Under the pieces are notes generated by a model. That model had not been told where the DNA came from. It saw only the letters and a list, made by a program, of their open reading frames with translations, and ran no database searches. Made by a program: the position numbers and the translations under genes. This document shows positions 16,492 to 25,272 of a DNA stretch of 64,000 nt, one piece after another. Every line of letters starts with the position of its first letter. The first letter of the stretch is position 1. This DNA is from Streptomyces lydicus (lineage in GTDB: Bacteria > Actinomycetota > Actinomycetes > Streptomycetales > Streptomycetaceae), in assembly GCF_004125265.1 (NCBI RefSeq), contig NZ_RDTE01000003.1, positions 434,001-498,000 of the forward strand. The letters are read 5' to 3'.

Positions 16492-17286
16492 ATGAACGAC
16501 ACCGGGGCGGCTGGGGCACCGCCGCCCGGCAGGGACGAGGCGGCCTTCCCCGTCCATCACGCCGGGCGCTGCGGCGGGCTCGCGGAGCTGGACGCGCAGC
16601 TGGTCCGCTGCCGCGCCTGTCCCCGGCTGGTGGAGTGGCGCGAGGAGGTCGCGGCGCATCCGCGGGCGGCGTTCCGGGACCAGGAGTACTGGGCGCGGCC
16701 CGTCCCGGGATTCGGGCCGTCCGGTGCGGCGCTGGCCATCGTGGGACTCGCTCCCGCCGCTCACGGGGGCAATCGCACCGGCCGGATGTTCACCGGGGAC
16801 GCCTCCGGTGACTTCCTGTTCGCCGCTCTCCATGCGGTGGGGCTCGCATCCCGGCCCACCGCGACGCACCGGGGCGACGGGCTGGAGCTGTACGGAGTGC
16901 GGGTCACCGCACCGGTCCACTGCGCTCCGCCGGACAACCGGCCCACGCCCGCCGAGCGGCGTACCTGCCGGCCATGGCTGTCGGCGGAGCTCGAACTCCT
17001 CAGCCCCGGCCTGCGTACGGTCGTGGTGCTCGGTGCCTTCGGCTGGCAGGCGCTGCTGCCCGTACTGGGCGACGCGGGGTGGCCGCTCCCCCGGCCCCGC
17101 CCCGCGTTCGGTCACGGCGTACAGCTGACCCTGCCCGCGACCGGGCGGCGGCGGGAGCTCCAGGTGCTCGGCAGCTACCACCCCAGCCAGCGCAATACGT
17201 TCACCGGCCGGCTCACCTTCGGCATGCTCGTCGATCTGCTCGCCCGCGCCGCCCGACTTGCGGGGCTGGAGCCTCCAAGAGGCTGA
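16492..17286 (+). CDS. udgB: Uracil-DNA glycosylase, family 5 (UdgB)
   Basis: A 264-residue DNA repair enzyme that excises uracil and some other deaminated bases. The N-terminal iron-sulfur Cys are in CRACPRL and later Cys. The family signature GLAPAAHGGNRTGRMFTGD at about residues 84-102 has no catalytic Asp or Asn in motif A, the hallmark of family 5. The C-terminal motif HPSQRNTFTGRL matches motif B. TAGCGT lies six bases before the ATG with GGAGGG squeezed between them, so it is probably a leaderless or near-leaderless transcript. Confidence 0.9.
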   Translation: MNDTGAAGAPPPGRDEAAFPVHHAGRCGGLAELDAQLVRCRACPRLVEWREEVAAHPRAAFRDQEYWARPVPGFGPSGAALAIVGLAPAAHGGNRTGRMFTGDASGDFLFAALHAVGLASRPTATHRGDGLELYGVRVTAPVHCAPPDNRPTPAERRTCRPWLSAELELLSPGLRTVVVLGAFGWQALLPVLGDAGWPLPRPRPAFGHGVQLTLPATGRRRELQVLGSYHPSQRNTFTGRLTFGMLVDLLARAARLAGLEPPRG

Positions 17287-17312
17287 CGGACAAGACGGAG
17301 GACGGAAGGCAG

Positions 17313-17333
17313 AAGGCGGAAGGCGGAAGGCGG
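17313..17333 (+). repeat. 7-base purine repeat AAGGCGG x3
   Basis: Three exact copies inside an almost pure purine run (about 17300-17352) just after the glycosylase stop. The 175-base gap to the next gene otherwise holds nothing I recognise. Pure purine runs can form triplex or slipped structures, but no role is visible. Confidence 0.7.
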
Positions 17334-17461
17334 AAGGTCGAAGTGGAAGGTGGACGACGGAAGAGCGAGACGGCTGCGCAGACCGGTGGGTGACCGGATG
17401 ACGGCCGAGAAGTCCTCGTGCCCGGCGCGGATCCGAGCGGCGGGCCCCGCCCCGTCCCGCG

Positions 17462-18379
17462 TCAGCGCGCGCCGTACACCGGCCGTGGTTCCTCGGCGGC
17501 GGCCAGCAGTTCGCGTGCGGCCACGCCCGCCTCGGCCGGTGTCCAGCGGCACTTTCTGTCCGCGGTGGGGCCGGGGCGCCAGCCCTCCATCACGGTGATC
17601 CGGCCCGCCTCGGCTTCGAAGACCCGGCCGGTGACCCCGGCGCTGTCGGCGGAGGACAGCCAGACCACCAGGGGGGAGACGTTCTCCGGGGCCATCGCGT
17701 CGAACTCCCCCTCGGCGGGCGCCGCCATCGTCGCGGCGAAGGTCTGCTCGGTCATACGGGTGCGGGCGGCCGGTGCGAGGGCGTTGACCTGCACGCCGTA
17801 GGGCGCGAGTTCGGCGGCGGCGACGAGGGTGAGGCCGAGAATGCCGGCCTTGGCGGCGGAGTAGTTGCCCTGGCCGACGCTGCCGAGCAGCCCGGCGCCC
17901 GAACTGGTGTTGACGATCCGGGCGTCGGGGGTGCGGCCGGCCTTGGCCTCGGCCCGCCAGTGCGCCGCGGCGTGCCGCAGGGGCAGGAAATGACCCTTGA
18001 GGTGGACCCGGATGACCGCGTCCCAGTCGTCCTCACCGAGGTTGACCAGCATCCGGTCGCGCAGGAATCCGGCGTTGTTGACGAGGGTGTCGAGGCGGCC
18101 GAAGGCCTCCAGGGCGGTGGTGACGAGCGAGGCGGCGCCGTCGGTGGTGGTGATGTCGCCGGTGTGGGCGACGGCCCGGCCGCCGCGGGCCCGGATCTCG
18201 TCGGCGACCTGCTGGGCCGGTCCGGCCGAGGCGCCGGCCCCGTCGGGGGCCACCCCGAGGTCGTTCACCACGACCTGGGCGCCTTCGGCGGCGAGGGCCA
18301 GGGCGTGGGCCCGGCCCAGGCCGCGGCCCGCCCCGGTGACGGCGGCCACGCGTCCCGTGCAGATTCCGGTGCCGGTCAT
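17462..18379 (-). CDS. SDR-family oxidoreductase of the HIP (steroid C/D ring) cluster, Rv3548c-like
   Basis: A 305-residue short-chain dehydrogenase. The NAD site is VTGAGRGLGRAHALALA near residue 14, the structural motif NNAG near residue 105 and the catalytic pair YSAAKAG near residue 168. The long form with a C-terminal extension is that of the MaoC-associated/17-beta-HSD4 type SDRs. The ATG at 18379 follows AAAGGAG. It is downstream of a second SDR on the same strand, 34 bases apart. Gene order matches Rv3548c-Rv3549c of Mycobacterium tuberculosis next to echA20-ipdABC. Its exact step in hexahydroindanone breakdown is not settled even in mycobacteria. Confidence 0.82.
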   Translation of the reverse strand: MTGTGICTGRVAAVTGAGRGLGRAHALALAAEGAQVVVNDLGVAPDGAGASAGPAQQVADEIRARGGRAVAHTGDITTTDGAASLVTTALEAFGRLDTLVNNAGFLRDRMLVNLGEDDWDAVIRVHLKGHFLPLRHAAAHWRAEAKAGRTPDARIVNTSSGAGLLGSVGQGNYSAAKAGILGLTLVAAAELAPYGVQVNALAPAARTRMTEQTFAATMAAPAEGEFDAMAPENVSPLVVWLSSADSAGVTGRVFEAEAGRITVMEGWRPGPTADRKCRWTPAEAGVAARELLAAAEEPRPVYGAR

Positions 18380-18413
18380 GTCCGTACTCCTTTGCCGGTC
18401 ATGTCAGTTGCCT

Positions 18414-19358
18414 TCATGGCGTCGGGTCGGTGCCCTGCGGGGAGCCGGGCGTGGTGGGGTGGTGGGTGGTGGCGGGGTCGGGCGCCGTACGGTGACGGGC
18501 GGTGGCGGACGCGCGGGAGTGAGGGACGGTGGCGGCATTCGACGCCCCGGGGCGGTTGACCGTGGCGGCATCGGACGCCCCGGGGCGGTTGACCGTGGCG
18601 GCGTCGAGGAAGGCCGGGCGCTCTCCGCCGCCGTGGACGAGCAGGCTCGCCCCGGTCAGGTAGGCGGCCCGGTCGGAGGCGAGGAACACACAGGCGTCGC
18701 CGATCTCGGCGGGTTCGGCGAGCCGGCCGAGCGGGACGGTGGCGCCGACGGCCGCGATGCCCGCCTCGTCGCCGTAGTGCAGGGCGGCGAGTTCGGTGCG
18801 CACCATGCCGAGGACGAGGGTGTTGACCCGGACGTCGGGGGCCCATTCGACAGCCATGGAGCGGGCGAGGTGGTCCAGACCCGCCTTGGCCGCGCCGTAG
18901 GCGGCGGTGCCGGGCGAGGGGCGAGTGCCGCTGACGCTGCCGATCATGAGGACCGAACCGCCGGCCGGCCCGCCCCGCAGCACCTCGTAGGCGGCGAGCG
19001 AGGCGGTCAGCGGGGCCAGGAGGTTGAGCGCGACCACCCGGGCGTGCCGCTCGGGTCCCCCCTCCCCCAGCAGCCGGTACGGCGTGCCTCCGGCGTTGTT
19101 GACCAGGCAGTCCAGCCGGCCGTAATCGTCCGCGAGCCGGGCGAAGAAGGCGTGGACGGCGGACTGGTCGCGCAGGTCCAGAGGGCGGAACTGCGCAGTG
19201 CGGCCGGCCGCCGTGACGGGGGCGTCCGGTGGCCTGCGCGCGCAGACGACGACCTCCGCACCGGCCCGCAGGAAGGCGCGGGCGATACCCGCGCCGACGC
19301 CGCGGGTGCCGCCGGTGACGACGGCCAGCCGCCCGGACAGATCGAGAGCCAGGCTCAC
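18414..19358 (-). CDS. SDR-family oxidoreductase of the HIP cluster, Rv3549c-like
   Basis: A 314-residue short-chain dehydrogenase. VTGGTRGVGAGIARAF holds the nucleotide site, NNAGG the structural motif and YGAAKAG the catalytic Tyr and Lys. The GTG at 19358 follows GGGAGG. The enzyme core ends near residue 245 (SLLVHGGGE); the last 70 residues are a low-complexity tail with a doubled AATVNRPGAS block coded by a 33-base tandem repeat, which is odd for an SDR. It is divergent from echA20 across a KstR2-like box. Confidence 0.82.
   Translation of the reverse strand: MSLALDLSGRLAVVTGGTRGVGAGIARAFLRAGAEVVVCARRPPDAPVTAAGRTAQFRPLDLRDQSAVHAFFARLADDYGRLDCLVNNAGGTPYRLLGEGGPERHARVVALNLLAPLTASLAAYEVLRGGPAGGSVLMIGSVSGTRPSPGTAAYGAAKAGLDHLARSMAVEWAPDVRVNTLVLGMVRTELAALHYGDEAGIAAVGATVPLGRLAEPAEIGDACVFLASDRAAYLTGASLLVHGGGERPAFLDAATVNRPGASDAATVNRPGASNAATVPHSRASATARHRTAPDPATTHHPTTPGSPQGTDPTP
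18541..18606. repeat. 33-base tandem duplication in an SDR C-terminal tail
   Basis: Two copies of a 33-base unit (18541-18573 and 18574-18606) that differ at one base. The unit starts GACGCCCCGGGGCGGTTGAC. Being a multiple of three it keeps the reading frame and doubles 11 residues of the SDR tail. Confidence 0.9.
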
Positions 19359-19405
19359 GGAGCACCCCTCCCGCAGCGCACCATCCGCTGCTAACTTCGC
19401 TACCT

Positions 19406-19419
19406 AACAAACGCTTGGT
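19406..19419. promoter_or_regulatory. KstR2-like operator between the SDR pair and echA20
   Basis: AACAAACGCTTGGT fits the mycobacterial KstR2 consensus AnCAAGnnCTTGnT at all but one position. The wider block CTAACAAACGCTTGGTGG matches the reverse complement of the second site near 25131-25148 at most positions. It lies between divergent starts at 19358 and 19441, so one bound TetR-type repressor could shut both. Confidence 0.65.
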
Positions 19420-19440
19420 GGAAAGGTAGCTGATCTGCTC

Positions 19441-20214
19441 ATGGGTGTCTCCACCTCCAAGCCTGATCAGGGCGTCGCCGTCGTCACCGTCGACTTCCCG
19501 CCGGTCAACGCCCTTCCCGTACAGGGCTGGTACGACCTCGCCGCGGCCGTGCGCGCGGCCGGCCGCGACCCCGGCGTCCGCTGCGTCGTCCTCACCGCGA
19601 ACGGCCGCGGCTTCAATGCGGGGGTCGACATCAAGGAGATGCAACGGGACACCGCGTCCGGCGGGCACGGTGCCCTGCTCGGTGCCAACCGCGGCTGTGC
19701 CGAGGCGTTTTCGGCGGTCTACGCCTGCGAGGTCCCCGTCGTCGCGGCGGTGCACGGCTTCTGCCTGGGTGGCGGCATCGGCCTCGTCGGGAACGCGGAC
19801 GCGATCGTGGCCAGCGACGACGCCACCTTCGGGCTCCCGGAGCTGGACCGCGGCGCGCTCGGCGCGGCCACCCATCTGGCCCGGCTGGTCCCGCAGCACC
19901 TGATGCGCGCGCTCTACTACACCTCCCGCACCGTCACCGCCGCCGAACTGCAGGCGCACGGCTCGGTCTGGCAGGTCGTCCCGCGCGCGCAACTGCCGGG
20001 CGCCGCACGGGATCTGGCCCGGGAGATCGCCCGGAAGGACGGCTTTCTGCTCCGGCTGGCCAAGGCCGCCCTCAACGGCATCGACCCCGTCGACGTGGGA
20101 CGCAGCTACCGCTTCGAGCAGGGCTTCACCTTCGAGGCGAACCTCAGCGGTGTCGCCGACCGCGTCCGCGACACCTTCGGTGCGCCGGGCACCACCCCGA
20201 CGAAGGAAGGCTGA
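19441..20214 (+). CDS. echA20: Enoyl-CoA hydratase/isomerase family ring hydrolase EchA20
   Basis: A 257-residue crotonase-fold protein. In steroid catabolism EchA20 opens ring D of HIEC-CoA by hydrolysis. The oxyanion segments NGRGFNAGVDIKEM and HGFCLGGGIGLVGNAD are at about residues 56-69 and 101-116. It is the first gene of a plus-strand operon, two bases ahead of ipdA. The ATG at 19441 is 22 bases after the KstR2-like box; an AAGG 14 bases upstream is a poor ribosome site. The assignment rests on synteny with Rv3550 as well as fold. Confidence 0.85.
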   Translation: MGVSTSKPDQGVAVVTVDFPPVNALPVQGWYDLAAAVRAAGRDPGVRCVVLTANGRGFNAGVDIKEMQRDTASGGHGALLGANRGCAEAFSAVYACEVPVVAAVHGFCLGGGIGLVGNADAIVASDDATFGLPELDRGALGAATHLARLVPQHLMRALYYTSRTVTAAELQAHGSVWQVVPRAQLPGAARDLAREIARKDGFLLRLAKAALNGIDPVDVGRSYRFEQGFTFEANLSGVADRVRDTFGAPGTTPTKEG

Positions 20215-20216
20215 CC

Positions 20217-21056
20217 GTGACCGACAAGACCATGACGCCCGAGGACGTCGTCTCGCGGCTGCGCAGCGGGATGACCCTCGGCATCGGCGGCTGGGGTTCG
20301 CGCCGCAAGCCGATGGCGCTGGTGCGGGCGCTGCTGCGCTCCGACATCACCGATCTGACCGTGATCTCCTACGGCGGCCCCGATGTCGGCCTGCTCGCCG
20401 CCGCGGGCAGGATCCGCACCCTGGTCGCCGCGTTCGCGACCCTCGACTCGATCCCCCTCGAACCGCACTTCCGCGCGGCCCGTCAGCGCGGTGCGTTCGA
20501 GCTGCGGGAGATCGACGAGGCGATGTTCATGTGGGGCCTGCACGCCGCCGCCAACCGGCTGCCGTTCCTGCCCGTGCGGTCCGGCCTCGGCTCGGACGTG
20601 ATGCGCGTCAACCCCGGCCTGAAGACCGTCACCTCGCCCTATGAGGACGGCGAGACGTTCGTCGCGGTGCCGGCCCTGCGCATGGACGCGGCGCTGGTCC
20701 ATCTCAACCGTGCCGACCGGCTCGGCAACGGCCAGTACCTGGGCCCCGACCCGTACTTCGACGATCTGTTCTGCGAGGCCGCGGACAGTGCGTATGTCTC
20801 CTGCGAACGGCTCGTGGACGACTTCGCCACGGCCGCCCCGCAGACCCTCCTGGTCAGCCGCCATGCGGTCACCGGAGTGGTGGAGGCCCCGAACGGCGCG
20901 CACTTCACCTCCTGCGTCCCCGACTACGGACGTGACGAGCCCTTCCAGAAGCTGTACGCCACCACGCCCTGGGCCGAGTTCGCCGAGCGGTTCCTGTCGG
21001 GGGACGAGAAGGCGTACTGGTCCGCGGTCGAATCCTGGCACGAGGAGCAGCAGTGA
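20217..21056 (+). CDS. ipdA: COCHEA-CoA hydrolase, alpha subunit IpdA (CoA-transferase fold)
   Basis: A 279-residue family I CoA-transferase alpha-type subunit. With IpdB it opens the last ring of the steroid nucleus hydrolytically. MTLGIGGWGSRRKPMALVRA near residue 19 is the CoA-binding start of the fold. It starts with GTG two bases after echA20 and overlaps ipdB by four bases (GTGA), which suits equal production of the two subunits. The sequence matches the IpdA group better than ordinary glutaconate or 3-oxoacid CoA-transferases. Confidence 0.87.
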   Translation: MTDKTMTPEDVVSRLRSGMTLGIGGWGSRRKPMALVRALLRSDITDLTVISYGGPDVGLLAAAGRIRTLVAAFATLDSIPLEPHFRAARQRGAFELREIDEAMFMWGLHAAANRLPFLPVRSGLGSDVMRVNPGLKTVTSPYEDGETFVAVPALRMDAALVHLNRADRLGNGQYLGPDPYFDDLFCEAADSAYVSCERLVDDFATAAPQTLLVSRHAVTGVVEAPNGAHFTSCVPDYGRDEPFQKLYATTPWAEFAERFLSGDEKAYWSAVESWHEEQQ

Positions 21057-21802
21057 GCGCTACCCCCACCACGACGACCCGCGCCGAGTACTGCGTCATC
21101 GCCTGCGCCGAGGCCTGGCGCGACGACGGCGAGGTACTGGCCGGCCCGATGGGCCTGATTCCGTCGATCGGCGCCCGGCTCGCCCGGTGCACCTTCTCCC
21201 CCGATCTGCTCCTCACCGACGGCGAGGCCATGATCGTCGGCGCGGACGGCTCGGCCGAGGGCTGGCTGCCCTACCGCCGGCACCTCACCATGGTCACCGG
21301 CGGCCGGCGCCATGTGATGATGGGCGCGAGCCAGCTCGACCGCTTCGGCAACCAGAACATCTCCTGCATCGGGGCGTGGGAGCAGCCCGACCGCCAGCTC
21401 CTGGGGGTCCGCGGCGCCCCGGTCAACACCCTCAACAATCCGGTCAGTTACTGGGTGCCGAAACACTCGAAGCGGGTCTTCGTCGAGAAGGTCGACATGA
21501 TCTGCGGGGTCGGATACGACAGCGCGGCCGCCGCCGGGCCGTCCGCGACCCGCTACCACCGCATTCCGCGCGTCGTCTCCGACCTCGGGGTCTTCGACTT
21601 CGAGACCGCCGACCGCGCGATGCGGCTGGCCGGTGTGCATCCCGGCGTGACGGTCGAGGAGGTCCTGGAGGCCACCGGGTTCCCGCTCGCGCTGCCCGAC
21701 AAGGTGCCCTTCACCCGGGAGCCCACCGACACCGAACTCCGGCTGATCCGTACGGTCCTCGACCCGGAGGGGCGGCGCGAGCGCGAGGTGCCGGCGGCAT
21801 GA
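21053..21802 (+). CDS. ipdB: COCHEA-CoA hydrolase, beta subunit IpdB
   Basis: A 249-residue beta-type subunit of the CoA-transferase fold. Typical phrases are MIVGADGSAEGWLPYRRHL, HVMMGASQLDRFGNQNISCI and GAPVNTLNNPVSYWV. IpdB has lost the catalytic Glu of true CoA-transferases. The GTG start overlaps the ipdA stop and the stop overlaps the ipdC start (ATGA), so echA20-ipdA-ipdB-ipdC is one tightly coupled operon. Confidence 0.87.
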   Translation: MSATPTTTTRAEYCVIACAEAWRDDGEVLAGPMGLIPSIGARLARCTFSPDLLLTDGEAMIVGADGSAEGWLPYRRHLTMVTGGRRHVMMGASQLDRFGNQNISCIGAWEQPDRQLLGVRGAPVNTLNNPVSYWVPKHSKRVFVEKVDMICGVGYDSAAAAGPSATRYHRIPRVVSDLGVFDFETADRAMRLAGVHPGVTVEEVLEATGFPLALPDKVPFTREPTDTELRLIRTVLDPEGRREREVPAA

Positions 21803-22857
21803 CGGACGTCCGGATCGAGACGCCGCTGACCCGGCTCGTCGGGGTGCGCCACCCCCTGGTGCAGACCGGCATGGGGTGGGTGGCGGGACCCCGGCTGGTC
21901 TCGGCCGCGGCCGAGGCGGGCGCCCTGGGGATTCTCGCCTCGGCCACCATGACCGTCGCTCAGCTGCGTACGGCGATCCGCGAGGTGGCGTCCCGTACGG
22001 ACGCGCCCTTCGGGGTCAACCTCCGCGCGGACGCGGCGGACGCGGACGAGCGGGTGCGCCTGATCGTGGCGGAGGGCGTCCGGGTCGCCTCGTTCGCGCT
22101 GGCGCCCTCCCGTGAGCTGATCGCCCGGCTGAAGGACGCGGGGGTCGTCGTCATCCCGTCCGTGGGCGCCCGCCGCCATGCCGAGAAGGTCGCCGCCTGG
22201 GGCGCGGACGCGGTCGTCGTCCAGGGCGGGGAGGGCGGCGGCCACACCGGGAAGGTCGCCACGAGCGTGCTGCTTCCGCAGGTCGTGGACGCGGTCGGTA
22301 TCCCGGTGATCGCCGCGGGCGGCTTCTTCGACGGCCGGGGCCTGGTCGCGGCGCTCGCCTACGGCGCGGCCGGTATCGCCATGGGCACCCGCTTCCTGCT
22401 GACGTCGGACAGCACCGTGCCGCGGGCCGTGCAGGACCGCTATCTGGCGGCGGGCGTCGCGGACGTCACCGTCACCACCAAGGTGGACGGTCTGCCGCAC
22501 CGGATGCTGCGCAGTGAGCTGGTCGAGGCGCTGGAGCGGTCAGGGCGCGCCACCGCGCTGCTCGGAGCCGTCCGGCGGGCCGCGTCGTTCAGGAAGCTCT
22601 CCGGCCTGAGCTGGCCGCGGATGGTCCGGGACGGCCTGGCGATGAAGCACGGCCGGGAGCTCTCCTGGAGCCAGGTCCTGCTGGCCGCGAACACCCCGAT
22701 GCTGCTCAAGGCCTCGATGGTCGAGGGCCGTACCGATCTCGGGGTGATGGCTTCCGGTCAGGTCGCCGGCGTGATCGAGGATCTGCCGTCCTGCGCGGAG
22801 CTCGTCGACCGGATCATGGCCGAGGCGCGGGCGGCGCTGGGCACGCTGCCGCGCTGA
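21799..22857 (+). CDS. ipdC: Nitronate monooxygenase-like flavin reductase IpdC
   Basis: A 352-residue TIM-barrel FMN protein of the 2-nitropropane dioxygenase family. FMN-phosphate binding shows in VVQGGEGGGHTG and AAGGFFDGRGLVAALAYGA with GTRFL following. In mycobacteria IpdC acts on the HIP-derived CoA thioester with IpdF to set up the double bond before ring D opening. It is the last gene of the operon and is followed by a strong terminator. Confidence 0.87.
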   Translation: MTDVRIETPLTRLVGVRHPLVQTGMGWVAGPRLVSAAAEAGALGILASATMTVAQLRTAIREVASRTDAPFGVNLRADAADADERVRLIVAEGVRVASFALAPSRELIARLKDAGVVVIPSVGARRHAEKVAAWGADAVVVQGGEGGGHTGKVATSVLLPQVVDAVGIPVIAAGGFFDGRGLVAALAYGAAGIAMGTRFLLTSDSTVPRAVQDRYLAAGVADVTVTTKVDGLPHRMLRSELVEALERSGRATALLGAVRRAASFRKLSGLSWPRMVRDGLAMKHGRELSWSQVLLAANTPMLLKASMVEGRTDLGVMASGQVAGVIEDLPSCAELVDRIMAEARAALGTLPR

Positions 22858-22865
22858 ACGGGACG

Positions 22866-22909
22866 CCGTGGCCCGGGCGGGGAGGGTGGTCTCCCCGGCC
22901 GGGCCACGG
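22866..22909. terminator. Bidirectional terminator between ipdC and fadA6
   Basis: A 19-base stem with one mismatch: CCGTGGCCCGGGCGGGGAG at 22866-22884 and CTCCCCGGCCGGGCCACGG at 22891-22909, loop GGTGGT. It lies between convergent genes. Confidence 0.8.
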
Positions 22910-22971
22910 TGGTGCGCGGCAGGCCCGTCGGTACGTACGGCGGGCGGCAACCGGGGCCGCCGAACCGGGCG

Positions 22972-24129
22972 TCAGAGGCGTTCGATGATGGTGACGTTGG
23001 CCTGACCGCCGCCCTCGCACATGGTCTGCAGGCCGAACCGGCCGCCGGTGCGTTCCAGTTCGTGCAGCAGGGTCGTCATCAGCCGGACGCCGGTCGCACC
23101 GAGCGGATGGCCCAGCGCGATGGCGCCGCCGTTGACATTGACCCGCTCCGGGTCGGCGCCGGTCTCCTCGATCCAGGCCAGCACCACGGGCGCGAACGCC
23201 TCGTTGATCTCGACCAGGTCGATGTCGCCGAGGGACATCCCCGTCTTTCTCAGCGCATACGCCGTCGCCGGGATCGGCGCGGACAGCATCCGGATGGGGT
23301 CCGCACCGCGCACCGACAGATGGTGGATACGGGCGCGCGGGGTGAGGCCGTGCTCGGCCACTGCCCGCTCGGAGGCGAGCAGCAGGGCGGCCGCGCCGTC
23401 GGAGACCTGTGAGGAGACCGCCGCGGTCAGCCGGCCGCCCTCGACGACGGGTGGCAGCGCGGCCATCTTCTCCGGTGAGGTGTGGCGGCGCGGTCCTTCG
23501 TCGGCGGTGACTTCCCCGTAGGCGACGATCTCCCGGTCGAAGCGGCCCTCGTCGAGGGCGCGGACGGCCCGGCGGTGCGAGCGCAGCGCGAACTCCTCCA
23601 TGTCCGCACGGGAGATTCCCCACTCGTCGGCGATGAGTTCGGCGCCGTGGAACTGGTTGACGGGTGCCTCGCCGTAGCGGGCCCGCCAGCCCTCGGAGCC
23701 GGCGAACGGGCCCTCGGTCAGTCCGAGCGGGGCGGCGGCCTGCCGGCTGGCGAAGGCGATCGGGATCTGCGACATGTTCTGCACACCGCCCGCGACCACC
23801 AGGTCCTGGGTGCCGGAGAGCACGCCCTGCGCCGCGAAGTGCACGGCCTGTTGCGAGGAGCCGCACTGGCGGTCCACGGTGACGCCGGGCACCTCCTCGG
23901 GCAGTCCGGCGGCCAGCCAGCAGGTCCGGGCGATGTCCCCGGCCTGCGGGCCCACGGTGTCCAGGCAGCCGAAGACGACGTCCTCCACGGCGGCCGGATC
24001 GGCGCCGCTGCGCGCCATCAGCGCCGTCAGCACATGGGCGCCCAGATCGGCGGGGTGGACGGCCGACAGACCGCCGCCCTTCTTGCCCACCGGGGTACGG
24101 ACCGCGTCGACGATATAGGCCTCGGGCAT
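22972..24129 (-). CDS. fadA6: Acetyl-CoA acetyltransferase FadA6 (steroid-type thiolase)
   Basis: A 385-residue thiolase. The acyl-accepting Cys is in DRQCGSSQQAV near residue 91, the base His in GGAIALGHPLGATG near residue 342 and the second Cys in CEGGGQANV near residue 374. FadA6 performs the last thiolytic cuts of the steroid ring-derived diacyl-CoA. The ATG at 24129 with GGAGA upstream is used; the longer reading is a shadow. It is 123 bases downstream of ipdF on the same strand. Confidence 0.87.
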   Translation of the reverse strand: MPEAYIVDAVRTPVGKKGGGLSAVHPADLGAHVLTALMARSGADPAAVEDVVFGCLDTVGPQAGDIARTCWLAAGLPEEVPGVTVDRQCGSSQQAVHFAAQGVLSGTQDLVVAGGVQNMSQIPIAFASRQAAAPLGLTEGPFAGSEGWRARYGEAPVNQFHGAELIADEWGISRADMEEFALRSHRRAVRALDEGRFDREIVAYGEVTADEGPRRHTSPEKMAALPPVVEGGRLTAAVSSQVSDGAAALLLASERAVAEHGLTPRARIHHLSVRGADPIRMLSAPIPATAYALRKTGMSLGDIDLVEINEAFAPVVLAWIEETGADPERVNVNGGAIALGHPLGATGVRLMTTLLHELERTGGRFGLQTMCEGGGQANVTIIERL

Positions 24130-24252
24130 GGGGTCTCCTCGGTTCGGATTCTGCGACGGTGGCGGCCGGATCCGCAAGGTGGTGCCGGCCGCCGCCGGCG
24201 GGTACCGGTGGGCGGTCCGCCCGGGGTCGCAGGGCGCCCGGCCCACCGCGCC

Positions 24253-25035
24253 TCACGCATGCTGGGAGCTGACCGACACCGTTTCCCCGGTCATGTAGGA
24301 GGCGTAGTCGCCGGCCAGGAAGACGATGACGTTGGCGACCTCCCAGGGTTCGGCCCAGCGGCCGAACGCCTCCCGCTCGGTGAGCTCCGCCAGCAGCTCG
24401 GGCGTGGTCACCTTCGCCAGGTGCGGGTGCATCGCGAGGCTGGGCGAGACCGCGTTGACGCGTACGCCGTACTCGGCGGCCTCCATGGCGGCGCACCGGG
24501 TCAGCGCCATCACCCCGGCCTTGGCCGCGGCGTAGTGGGCCTGGCCGCGCTGGGCACGCCAGCCGACGACCGAGGCATTGTTGACGATCACGCCGCCGCG
24601 GCCGTCGGCCTTCATCCGGCGCAGGGCGGCCCGGGTGCAGCGGAAGGTGCCGTTCAGGGTCACGTCGAGGACCGCGTCCCACTGGGTGTCGGTCATCTCG
24701 ACGAGGTCGGCGGTGCCGCCGAGCCCGGCGTTGTTGACCACGATGTCGAGGCGGCCGTGGCGCTCCTCGGCGGCGTCCAGCAGGGCGCTCACCTGGCCCT
24801 CGTCGGTGACGTCGCAGGGCAGTGACGCCACCTGGCCGGCGCCGAACTCCCCGGCCAGTGCCTCGGCGGTGGCCCGCAGCCGGCGCGCGTGGGCGTCACC
24901 GAGGACCACCCGGGCGCCTTCCTCCAGGAATCTGCGGGCGGTGGCCCCGCCGATGCCGGCTCCGGCGGCCGCGGTGATGACGGCGGTCCGCCCGTCGAGC
25001 AGATGGTGGCCGGGCACATAGGGCGGCGGTGTCAT
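24253..25035 (-). CDS. ipdF: SDR-family dehydrogenase IpdF
   Basis: A 260-residue short-chain dehydrogenase. ITAAAGAGIGGATARRFLEE is a slightly unusual nucleotide motif (AAAGAGIG in place of TGxxxGxG), NNAGLGG follows near residue 100 and YAAAKAGVMALTR near residue 165. The C-terminus ends SVSSQHA, as in IpdF proteins, which oxidise the 5-hydroxyl of HIP-CoA. It is divergent from the acyl-CoA dehydrogenase pair across the second KstR2-like box. Orthology to Rv3559c is inferred from sequence flavour and order. Confidence 0.85.
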   Translation of the reverse strand: MTPPPYVPGHHLLDGRTAVITAAAGAGIGGATARRFLEEGARVVLGDAHARRLRATAEALAGEFGAGQVASLPCDVTDEGQVSALLDAAEERHGRLDIVVNNAGLGGTADLVEMTDTQWDAVLDVTLNGTFRCTRAALRRMKADGRGGVIVNNASVVGWRAQRGQAHYAAAKAGVMALTRCAAMEAAEYGVRVNAVSPSLAMHPHLAKVTTPELLAELTEREAFGRWAEPWEVANVIVFLAGDYASYMTGETVSVSSQHA

Positions 25036-25132
25036 CCGTGAGCCTCCTCTTCCCGCAGCCTGCTGCGGTCTCCGGGGCCGGGGCTCCCGACGGTGACGGG
25101 GCCTCGACGCCGCTCTGCCGGTACGTTAATCT

Positions 25133-25146
25133 ACCAAACACTTGTT
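25133..25146. promoter_or_regulatory. KstR2-like operator between ipdF and the fadE pair
   Basis: ACCAAACACTTGTT matches AnCAAGnnCTTGnT with one mismatch. It is the centre of the imperfect palindrome CTACCAAACACTTGTTAG at 25131-25148. Both divergent transcription units start within about 130 bases. Confidence 0.65.
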
Positions 25147-25272
25147 AGGGAAGCGCCTCTCGGGGCTTGCCAGGGAAGGAGGGCGGATGCCCGCTGCCCA
25201 CCACCACGACGCACTCCCGAGCGGTGTTCCGCGGGGGCCTCAGGCGGTCGCCGCCCGGGAGGCGGGGGCCTG

